From UBA668 sp038328705 (GTDB taxonomy: Bacteria > Actinomycetota > Acidimicrobiia > Acidimicrobiales > Ilumatobacteraceae), in assembly GCA_038328705.1 (NCBI GenBank), contig JBBQMG010000069.1:1-21062 (forward strand): a stretch of 21,062 nucleotides of DNA, given 5' to 3'. Shown here in pieces: positions 1 to 6,286 of the stretch. The position numbers were made by a program, and so were the translations under genes. The notes under the pieces were generated by a model. That model saw only the letters and a program-made list of their open reading frames with translations. It was not told the DNA's origin and ran no database searches. The number at the start of each line of letters is the position of its first letter. The first letter of the stretch is position 1.

Positions 1-1
1 C

Positions 2-406
2 TCGGCACGCTCCCAACTGGCCGCAGCGCTATGGGCCGCCCGCACCGGCCGACCGGCATCCTCGGCGGGCACCCACCCAGCGCCCAGGGTCCATCGCGGC
101 GCCATCGCCGCCGCTCGGCGAGCTGGATTGCGCCTCGACGACGCGACGCCGAGACTCGTCGGCACCATCTCGACTGACACGCAGGTGGTCACCGTGTGCG
201 ACCGCGCTCACGAAGAGCTCGACCCCGGCCTGGGCTGGTGGCATTGGTCCCTTCCTGACCCGGTCGAGGCCGGAACCGCTTCCGCATTCGACGGCGTCGT
301 CGCCGACCTCGATGCGCGCATCGGCACGCTCATCTCCAATCAGACGACAGAACGAACGACAGAACGAACGACAGAACGAACGACAAGACGAAAGACCACA
401 CAATGA
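2..406 (+). CDS. arsC: LMWPTP-type arsenate reductase, C-terminal part (5' end outside window)
   Basis: The reading frame is open from base 2 and begins inside the phosphate-binding loop: the visible SARSQ is the end of a C-x5-R loop whose catalytic Cys lies upstream of the window. It continues with an SAGTHP segment, VVTVCD and HWSLPDP, the last carrying the general-acid Asp of the LMW phosphatase/arsenate reductase fold. In thioredoxin-linked ArsC a second resolving Cys lies seven residues after the VVTVC Cys; here that position is Leu (C-DRAHEE-L). This fits a reductase using an external thiol such as mycothiol/mycoredoxin (inference). The protein ends in an odd basic, Thr-rich tail of three TTER repeats. 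It overlaps the next gene by ATGA, so it sits in one operon with the GAPDH and ArsJ genes. It should reduce arsenate to arsenite in the cytoplasm. Confidence 0.85.
   Translation, partial: SARSQLAAALWAARTGRPASSAGTHPAPRVHRGAIAAARRAGLRLDDATPRLVGTISTDTQVVTVCDRAHEELDPGLGWWHWSLPDPVEAGTASAFDGVVADLDARIGTLISNQTTERTTERTTERTTRRKTTQ
345..380 (+). repeat. Three perfect 12-bp tandem repeats at the 3' end of arsC
   Basis: The unit CGACAGAACGAA occurs three times in direct succession (345-356, 357-368, 369-380), followed by a partial fourth copy (381-385). In the arsC frame it encodes TTER three times. Because the unit is a multiple of three, copy-number change would lengthen or shorten the tail without a frameshift. 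The repeat lies just upstream of the GAPDH start, where a ribosome binding site would be expected. Confidence 0.9.
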
Positions 407-1422
407 CCACCCGCATCGGCATAAACGGCTTCGGCCGTATGGGCCGCCTCGCCGTCCGTGCGCTGCGCGATCACCCAGACCTTCAGCTCGTGCACGTCAA
501 CGAACACAGGGGAGGCATCGAGACCGCCGCCCATCTGCTCGAGTTCGACTCCGTGCATGGCCGCTACCAAGGTCACGTTGGCGTCGATGGTGGCCGGCTG
601 GTGATCGACGGCTCGTCTGTCACGTTCTCCGAACACTCCACCCCCGGTGCCATCGCGTGGGACGAGCACGGTGTCGACCTGGTGATCGAAGCGACCGGCA
701 GATTCAAGACAGCGGTGGACCTCGAGCCGCACTTCGGTAGCGGGGTCCGCAAGGTCGTGGTCGCCTGTCCGGTGAAGAGCGAGGGTGTGCTCAACGTGGT
801 GATGGGCTGCAACGACCACCTCTACGACGCTGCGGTCCATCGCATCGTCACCGCTGCGTCGTGCACCACGAACTGCCTCGCGCCGGTGGTGAAGGTGCTC
901 CACGAATCGATCGGTATCGAACGGGGTGCGATCACGACGATGCATGACGTCACCAACACCCAGGTGGTGGTCGACGCACCGCACAAGGACCTGCGCCGGG
1001 CCCGCTCTGCACTGAATTCGCTGATCCCCACCTCGACCGGTTCGGCGACCGCGATCACGCTGATCTACCCGGAACTCACCGGCAAGCTGAATGGCATCGC
1101 CGTGCGTGTCCCGCTGCTCAATGCGTCGCTCACCGACTGCGTGTTCACGATGACGCGCGACGTCACGGTGGACCAGATCAACACCCTGTTGCGCGACGCC
1201 GCGGCCGGCCCGCTCGCCGGAATTCTCGGGTTCGAGGACCGGCCGCTCGTGTCCGCCGACTACACCAATGACGTCCGTTCCGGCATCGTCGACGGTCCCT
1301 CGACGATGGTCATCGATGGCCGGATGGTGAAGGTTCTCGTCTGGTACGACAACGAGTACGCCTACGCGCACCGCATGGTCGAACTCGCGGCGAAGGTCGC
1401 GGCACCTCCCGAGTACGCGTGA
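403..1422 (+). CDS. gap: ArsJ-associated glyceraldehyde-3-phosphate dehydrogenase
   Basis: A 339-residue GAPDH of normal length. The NAD-binding motif GINGFGRMG is at residues 6-14. The active-site segment ASCTTNC is at 152-158 with catalytic Cys154, His181 follows, and WYDNEY is near the C-terminus (314-319). It starts at ATG 403, overlapping the arsC stop (ATGA), and the arsJ gene starts one base after its stop. In this context the enzyme is known to use arsenate in place of phosphate, giving 1-arseno-3-phosphoglycerate, which ArsJ exports. The family is well established in arsenic islands. The specific role here is inferred from the neighbours; by sequence alone I cannot exclude that it also serves glycolysis. 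Confidence 0.93.
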   Translation: MTTRIGINGFGRMGRLAVRALRDHPDLQLVHVNEHRGGIETAAHLLEFDSVHGRYQGHVGVDGGRLVIDGSSVTFSEHSTPGAIAWDEHGVDLVIEATGRFKTAVDLEPHFGSGVRKVVVACPVKSEGVLNVVMGCNDHLYDAAVHRIVTAASCTTNCLAPVVKVLHESIGIERGAITTMHDVTNTQVVVDAPHKDLRRARSALNSLIPTSTGSATAITLIYPELTGKLNGIAVRVPLLNASLTDCVFTMTRDVTVDQINTLLRDAAAGPLAGILGFEDRPLVSADYTNDVRSGIVDGPSTMVIDGRMVKVLVWYDNEYAYAHRMVELAAKVAAPPEYA

Positions 1423-1423
1423 C

Positions 1424-2656
1424 ATGAAGCTGCGCAACTACGTCCTGGTCACAGCCGGCTATTGGGTGTTCACCCTCACCGACGGTGCACTGCGGATGCT
1501 CGTGCTGCTGCACTTCAACGAGCTCGGCTACTCGCCAGTGGCGATCGCGTTCTTGTTCCTCGCGTACGAGTTCATGGGCGTTCTCACCAACCTGCTCGGA
1601 GGTTGGGTGGGTGCCCGCACCGGTTTGAATCGCACCCTGGTGGCAGGCCTGGGCCTGCAGATGATTGCCCTGGCTGCCCTCACGCTCGAGCAGCCGACGT
1701 GGCAGCGGTGGGCCTCGGTTGCGTTCGTGATGACCATGCAGGCGCTGTCCGGTATCGCCAAGGATCTCACCAAGATGAGTTCGAAGAGCGCAGTCAAGAC
1801 CGTGGCCGGCGACGGATCGCTGTTCCGTCTGGTGGCAATCCTCACTGGCTCGAAGAACGCGCTCAAGGGCGTCGGCTTCTTCCTCGGCGCGGCGTTGCTC
1901 TCGTCGCTCGGCTATCACTGTGCCCTGTCGGCGATGGTCGGTGCGCTGGCCGTCACGGCGGTGATGCTGATCGTGTTGCTGAACGAGGAGATCGGCCGAT
2001 CGAAGAAGAAGCCCCCGCTGCGCTCGGTCGTCTCCAAGTCGTCGGCGATCAACCGACTCTCCGCCGCCCGGTTCTTCCTGTTCGGTGCACGCGACATCTG
2101 GTTCGTTGTCGCGCTGCCGGTGTTCCTCACCGACCAGCTCGGCTGGTCACACCAAGGAGTCGGCGGCTTTCTCGCCGCGTGGGTGATCGGCTACGGCATC
2201 GTGCAGTCGTTCGCGCCGCCCATCCTTGCCCGTGGCGGCCGCGAGCTCGACGAAGTGAAGGCAGCCCAGCAGTGGGCGCTGATCCTTGCTGTGGTGTCCG
2301 CCGCGATCGCAATCTTCGTTGCCGCCGATGTGGTCAAGACTGCCGCCATCGTGGGTGGACTCATCGTGTTCGGCATAGTGTTCGCGATGAACTCGTCGCT
2401 GCACTCGTACCTCGTTCTTGCCTTCTCGGATGACGACGAGGTGGCGCTCGACGTCGGCTTCTACTACTCGGCCAACGCCGCAGGACGCTTGATCGGCACC
2501 TTGCTGTCCGGCCTGCTCTACCTGTGGGGTGGGCTGCCGGCAGCATTGTGGGGTTCGGCAGCCTTCGTCGTGCTCACCTGGCTGCTCGCACTGCGCCTGC
2601 CACCTGTGCCCGACAACGTCAGCATCTCTCTCGCGAGGGTCGACGCCGGCGACTGA
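1424..2656 (+). CDS. arsJ: ArsJ-type MFS permease (1-arseno-3-phosphoglycerate efflux)
   Basis: A 410-residue, strongly hydrophobic protein with about 12 membrane segments in the two-times-six MFS layout. The N-terminal segment KLRNYVLVTAGYWVFTLTDG and the following ALRMLVLLHFNELGYSP region are characteristic of ArsJ. It also has the MFS-like loop GGWVGARTGL (residues about 59-68) after TM2. Its start is one base after the GAPDH stop, so translation is probably coupled. GAPDH and ArsJ work as a pair: the enzyme forms the unstable arseno-phosphoglycerate and ArsJ carries it out of the cell, where it decays to arsenate. A hairpin follows the gene at 2676-2696. Confidence 0.9.
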   Translation: MKLRNYVLVTAGYWVFTLTDGALRMLVLLHFNELGYSPVAIAFLFLAYEFMGVLTNLLGGWVGARTGLNRTLVAGLGLQMIALAALTLEQPTWQRWASVAFVMTMQALSGIAKDLTKMSSKSAVKTVAGDGSLFRLVAILTGSKNALKGVGFFLGAALLSSLGYHCALSAMVGALAVTAVMLIVLLNEEIGRSKKKPPLRSVVSKSSAINRLSAARFFLFGARDIWFVVALPVFLTDQLGWSHQGVGGFLAAWVIGYGIVQSFAPPILARGGRELDEVKAAQQWALILAVVSAAIAIFVAADVVKTAAIVGGLIVFGIVFAMNSSLHSYLVLAFSDDDEVALDVGFYYSANAAGRLIGTLLSGLLYLWGGLPAALWGSAAFVVLTWLLALRLPPVPDNVSISLARVDAGD

Positions 2657-2675
2657 CCGTCAACCCGTAGCGAGC

Positions 2676-2696
2676 CTGTCGGCGTCAGTCCGACAG
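2676..2696 (+). terminator. Hairpin after arsJ, possible terminator
   Basis: A perfect inverted repeat, CTGTCGG then a 7-base loop then CCGACAG, lies 20 bases after the arsJ stop and before the next promoter. There is no T-run after it, so it would be a non-canonical terminator or an mRNA 3'-end stabiliser. Confidence 0.35.
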
Positions 2697-2710
2697 CGGA
2701 CCGGGCCCGT

Positions 2711-2736
2711 GTTTGGTCCACCCCTGCAACGGGTAA
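2711..2736 (+). promoter_or_regulatory. SigF/SigB-type promoter of the DUF305-mscS operon
   Basis: GTTT at 2711-2714, exactly 16 bases, then GGGTAA at 2731-2736, 34 bases before the DUF305 ATG. This matches the GTTT-N(14-17)-GGGTA form used by SigF/SigB-family stress sigma factors. The -10 element also lies in a small palindrome, CGGGTAAACCCG (2730-2741). Confidence 0.65.
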
Positions 2737-2769
2737 ACCCGGGTGTTCGGCTACGCAGGAGGCGATCTG

Positions 2770-3471
2770 ATGATCACGCAAGACAGCACGGAAACCGGGA
2801 TGGAGCATACAGACGACCGACCAGGCATGGTTCGGTCTGATGCGGTTGGTGTCCAAGACGGTGGCGCGGGGCACGGCGCCGCCAATGGTGGGAAGTATTG
2901 GCGCTTCGCGGCGATGATCGCGACATCGATGGCGGCGATGTTCGCTCTCACGTATGCGAACACCTACCGGTTGGCTGACGTGAAGTGGAGCGAGACACGT
3001 TTCTACATGACGTTCGTGATGGGCGCCGCGATGGTGGTGATCATGTTGGTCTTCATGATGGGCATGTACCGCAGTCGCTGGACCAACGTGGCGATCGTGG
3101 CCGGCAGTACCATCGTGTTCTCTCTCGCGTTGTGGCTCGTTCGCAGCCAGGCGACGGTGGAGGACGAGTCGTACATGCGAGCGATGATCCCGCACCACTC
3201 CATCGCGATTCTCACGAGTACGCGCACCGACCTCGGCGACGTCCGGGTGAGAGCACTGGCGGACGGGATTATCGAGGCGCAAAAGCGCGAGATCGAGGAG
3301 ATGAACTGGTTGCTCGATGACATCGAGGCGAACGGCAAGGCGATCACCGAGGCGGAAGGGGAGGCGCGACCCGTTCCAGAGTTCACATCGGCGGATTACG
3401 ACGGATCATCTTCCAGAACGCCGTCGGCGTCGTTGGAGTGGACCACGTTGGCGACACTGCTGCGGTGGTGA
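2770..3471 (+). CDS. Membrane-anchored DUF305 protein
   Basis: Translated from ATG 2770 it has 233 residues. That start has a strong AGGAGG (2757-2762) seven bases upstream and is preferred over the in-frame GTG at 2743. Three membrane segments are visible at about residues 45-64, 80-99 and 105-124. They are followed by a DUF305 helical domain with the typical MRAMIPHHSIAI motif (about 137-148) and a long acidic helix (IIEAQKREIEEM). DUF305 proteins are often found near copper and other metal-resistance genes, and the HH pair is a plausible metal ligand, but the function is not known. A SigF-type promoter precedes it. Its 3' end overlaps the mscS start by 34 bases, so the two are probably one operon. 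Confidence 0.8.
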   Translation: MITQDSTETGMEHTDDRPGMVRSDAVGVQDGGAGHGAANGGKYWRFAAMIATSMAAMFALTYANTYRLADVKWSETRFYMTFVMGAAMVVIMLVFMMGMYRSRWTNVAIVAGSTIVFSLALWLVRSQATVEDESYMRAMIPHHSIAILTSTRTDLGDVRVRALADGIIEAQKREIEEMNWLLDDIEANGKAITEAEGEARPVPEFTSADYDGSSSRTPSASLEWTTLATLLRW

Positions 3472-4403
3472 GAAAAACCGTTGCAGCCACCGACGAGATC
3501 GGAGACTCCGCTCGGTCGCTGTGGGAGTCCACCCTGAACGCGCTCCCGCGTGTCGGTGTCGCGGTCGCCATCGTGGCCGTAGGCTGGTTCCTCGGCCGGG
3601 GGGTGCGCTGGACAATTCGAGCGAGACTGCTGCGCCACCGGACACCGAGCTTCGCGAAGGTGATCAGCAAGCTCACCTCATGGATCCTGGTGATCGTGAG
3701 CGTGCTGCTCGCGCTGGCGGTCACGTTTCCGTCCGTCAAACCGGTCGACCTGCTGGCCGGGCTCGGCTTCTTCTCGGTCGCCGTCGGGTTCGCGTTCCAG
3801 GACATCCTCGAGAACTCACTCGCCGGCGTACTGCTGCTGTTTCGGCAGCCATTTCGGTCCGGCGACCAGATCGCCGTCGTCGGGCAATCAGGAACCGTCG
3901 TGGAGATCAACATCCGTGAGACTCGATTGACGACCTTCGATGGCGAGTCCGTGATCATCCCCAACCGTGACGTCTACAAGAACGTAATTCTCGTCCACAC
4001 CGACAGCCCCACGTACCGACTTCAGTTCGACATCGGAATCGCCTACGACAACGATCCGGGGCTCGCGACTACCGCCATCTTCGAGGCGCTCCAGACGGTG
4101 CCAGGTATACAGCGCGATCCACTCCCAGCGGCGGTCGTCCACGAGCTCGGCGTGTCAACCGTGAACATTCGCGCCTTGTTCTGGACCAACTCACGTCGAC
4201 ACGAATCCATCACGGTCACGGACGCAGCGATCTAAGCGGTCAAGGCGCGGCTCGATGCAGATGGCATCGAGATGCCCGCCGAGATCATTGCGCTGCAAGC
4301 CACACCGAGCCTTCGAGCCGCGTTACATGGCTCGGAGGAGATCACTCCGGCGGGCAACATCCGCAGGACGCCCGTTGCCGACCGAACCCGAGACGTCCCT
4401 TGA
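3438..4403 (+). pseudogene. MscS-family mechanosensitive channel, interrupted by in-frame TAA
   Basis: The first open part (3438-4235, 265 residues from GTG) has two membrane segments (about 36-55 and 80-98). A pore helix follows with the MscS-type GLGFFSVAVGFAFQDILEN stretch and RQPFRSGDQI. The beta domain (GTVVEINIRETRL, VIIPNRDVY) comes next, then most of the alpha/beta C-terminal domain. It stops at TAA 4233-4235 just before the conserved last helix and strand. Reading on in the same frame gives AVKARLDADGIEMP and a further tail to TGA 4401-4403, which is the expected end of an MscS protein. One base change (for example GAA to TAA) explains this. It is either a recent pseudogene, a sequencing error, or a slightly shortened but functional channel. 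The GTG start overlaps the DUF305 gene. Confidence 0.8.
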
Positions 4404-4432
4404 CATGCCGAGCCGGCGCGAAAGAGGGCTTG

Positions 4433-4921
4433 CTACCTGACCACCAGCACCGAGAAGTTGGCCAAACGCAGCAGATCACCCTCGACTGAGCCGGTGAACA
4501 GACGACTGAACCAGCCCTGGTCGTGCGCTGCGATCACGACCACATCGACTTGATTGGCATCGGCGGCGTTGATGATCGCGGACGCCGGGTCGCCGAGATC
4601 TCCGACTGCGGTCACGTCGTCCAACCCTGCTCGGACGGCGACATCGTCGGCCGTTTCCGCAGCGACCTCCTCCGGCGTCGAGTTGGTCGTCGGCTCTTTG
4701 GCCGGTGTGGGTGGGAACCACGCCATCGGCGCTGCGACTGGGTAGGCGTAGGCCCATTCCATTGTCGGGTAGGGACGGTTGCCGACATTGATCACGAAGT
4801 AGTGCGCAGCGTCACCGAAGAGCCGATGTGCTGTGCGGACTGCGTTCACGGACTCATCGCTGTCCTCGACTGCAATGAGCACTCTCAGTCCCGACGCCTT
4901 TGGCACAACCTCGACACTCAT
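4433..4921 (-). CDS. Universal stress protein (UspA family), copy 1
   Basis: 162 residues from ATG at 4919-4921, with AAAGGA six to seven bases upstream. A much longer upstream extension of the frame is possible but contains low-complexity Gln/Arg-rich sequence and is rejected. Single Usp domain: beta1 LRVLIAVEDSDES near residues 12-24, a Pro-rich insertion at about 67-81, then DVVVIAAHD and a C-terminal SVLVVR strand. Only part of the ATP-loop signature remains: LFTGSV is present, but the first glycines are replaced (AAHDQGW). It is related to copy 2 at 13455-14033, with shared features such as AHRLFGDAAHYFVINVG versus ARSLFGEHADYWVVSVG. A SigF-like promoter lies upstream, consistent with a stress role. 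Confidence 0.85.
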   Translation of the reverse strand: MSVEVVPKASGLRVLIAVEDSDESVNAVRTAHRLFGDAAHYFVINVGNRPYPTMEWAYAYPVAAPMAWFPPTPAKEPTTNSTPEEVAAETADDVAVRAGLDDVTAVGDLGDPASAIINAADANQVDVVVIAAHDQGWFSRLFTGSVEGDLLRLANFSVLVVR

Positions 4922-4979
4922 GATGGGTCCTTTCGTGTTGACCAAGTCTCCGAATTCGCGGTCAGATCGACACCTACGT

Positions 4980-5005
4980 GTACCCCGTTCGTCGGGAGAT
5001 GAACC
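4980..5005 (-). promoter_or_regulatory. SigF/SigB-type promoter of usp copy 1
   Basis: On the minus strand GGTTC at 5005-5001 is followed after 15 bases by GGGTAC at 4985-4980, 58 bases before the usp ATG. The -35 is one base off the GTTT consensus, so this is a slightly weaker match than the others in the window. Confidence 0.5.
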
Positions 5006-5035
5006 GTCGAGCCGCCGGCAAGGTACCTGGATGTG

Positions 5036-5061
5036 GTTTCCCGAAGGCGACGGCTGGGTAC
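5036..5061 (+). promoter_or_regulatory. SigF/SigB-type promoter at the antiporter start
   Basis: GTTT at 5036-5039, exactly 16 bases, then GGGTAC at 5056-5061. Transcription would begin near 5068, only a few bases before an in-frame GTG at 5072, implying a nearly leaderless mRNA. Confidence 0.55.
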
Positions 5062-5071
5062 CTTGAACGAA

Positions 5072-6286
5072 GTGCTGATTCTGCTGGTGTTCGCTTGCGT
5101 CTTGTTGGCGGCGGTGTTGGTGTCGGGGTTGGCGCACCGGACGATCTTGTCGACGTCGGTGTTGTTCTTGGTCGCCGGCTTCGTGCTCGGTGACGGCGTT
5201 CTCGGAGTGGTCCACGTCGCGGCCGACGACGACTTGGTCAGTCGACTTGCAGAGCTGGCGTTGTTCAGTGTGTTGTTCACCGACGGAATGCGCGTTGCAC
5301 TGGGGGAACTGAGGTCGGCGTGGCGGCTGCCGGGCCGGGCATTGCTGCTTGGGTTGCCGTTGACGTTGGTCGTGACCGCAGCGTTCGCTCATTACCTCGG
5401 CGGGTTGCCGTGGTCGGAGGCGTTTTTGGTGGGGGCGGTGTTGGCTCCGACGGACCCCGTTTTCGCGGCTGCCATCGTCGGCCGCAAGGAGATCCCGTAC
5501 CGGCTGCGAAGCCTTCTCAACGTGGAGAGCGGGTTGAACGACGGTCTCGCCCTGCCGATCGTCGTCGTTCTCCTCGCCGTGGTCGGCCCGGAATCGGTCC
5601 ACGCAGTGACGTTGGCTGCTGAGGTCCTAGCGGGTATCGGTATTGGGATCGGGGTCCCCTTCGTGGCAATCAGGCTCGAGCGTTCCCGCTACTTCCATGC
5701 GACTGCGGCGTACGAACCGTTGAATGCCTTCGCAATCGGGTTGCTGGTGCTGGGACTCGCGTCGTTGACGCACGCGAACGAGTTCTTGGCCGCGTTTTCC
5801 GCAGGAATCACGGTGGCGACGATGAGCCCGGCAATACGCGCCGCATTCCACGCGTTCGGCGAGCTGGTGGCCGAGTTGCTGAAACTGGCTGCGCTGTTGG
5901 TGTTCGGTGCGCTGATCTCACCCCGCTTCCTGGGCGAGATCCCTGTCACCGGCTATCTGTTCGCGGCGGTGGCGCTGTTCGTGGCCCGTCCAGTCTCACT
6001 GGCGGTCGCGTTGATCGGCAGCACGCTGGGGTCGCGCGAGCGCATCGCGGCTGCATGGTTCGGTCCGAAGGGTTTTGCTTCGGTGGTGTACGGGTTGTTG
6101 ATCTTGCGCTCCGGTGTAGCTCAGCGAAGCGAGCTGTTTCATCTGGTGGCGTTGGTGGTCGTTGCGTCGATCATCGCCCATTCGTCCACGGATGTCGTGG
6201 TAGCCCGCTGGTTCGAATCAGGCATGAACGACGGCGCAGCCGTGCCCCCCGAAGCGCCGGGCCCCTTGTCAGGTGATATCGGCTGA
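5072..6286 (+). CDS. Cation:proton antiporter (CPA1/NhaP type)
   Basis: About 404 residues with 11-13 membrane segments. The conserved ion-site region LAPTDPVFAAAIVG is followed by LNVESGLNDGLALP, both typical of CPA1 Na+(K+)/H+ antiporters with their key Asp residues. No cytosolic tail is present. The start is uncertain. The frame is open from GTG 5033, but a SigF-type promoter occupies 5036-5061, so that start is unlikely if the promoter is real. TTG 5063 (giving MNEVLILL) and GTG 5072 (giving MLILLVF) both place the first membrane helix correctly, and only 5072 lies after the expected transcription start. The 3' end overlaps the convergent copper ATPase gene by 18 bases. It probably helps in pH or salt stress. 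Confidence 0.85.
   Translation: MLILLVFACVLLAAVLVSGLAHRTILSTSVLFLVAGFVLGDGVLGVVHVAADDDLVSRLAELALFSVLFTDGMRVALGELRSAWRLPGRALLLGLPLTLVVTAAFAHYLGGLPWSEAFLVGAVLAPTDPVFAAAIVGRKEIPYRLRSLLNVESGLNDGLALPIVVVLLAVVGPESVHAVTLAAEVLAGIGIGIGVPFVAIRLERSRYFHATAAYEPLNAFAIGLLVLGLASLTHANEFLAAFSAGITVATMSPAIRAAFHAFGELVAELLKLAALLVFGALISPRFLGEIPVTGYLFAAVALFVARPVSLAVALIGSTLGSRERIAAAWFGPKGFASVVYGLLILRSGVAQRSELFHLVALVVVASIIAHSSTDVVVARWFESGMNDGAAVPPEAPGPLSGDIG

Noticed and set aside
340..1437. 365-codon open frame on the minus strand
   Set aside because: It is antisense to the well-supported GAPDH gene and its translation is rich in Arg/His/Asp with no domain, as expected for a high-GC shadow frame.
4922..5602. Long N-terminal extension of usp copy 1
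   Set aside because: The extension is Gln/Arg/His-rich, runs antisense into the antiporter gene and crosses the predicted promoter. The internal ATG at 4921 has a good Shine-Dalgarno and a normal Usp start.
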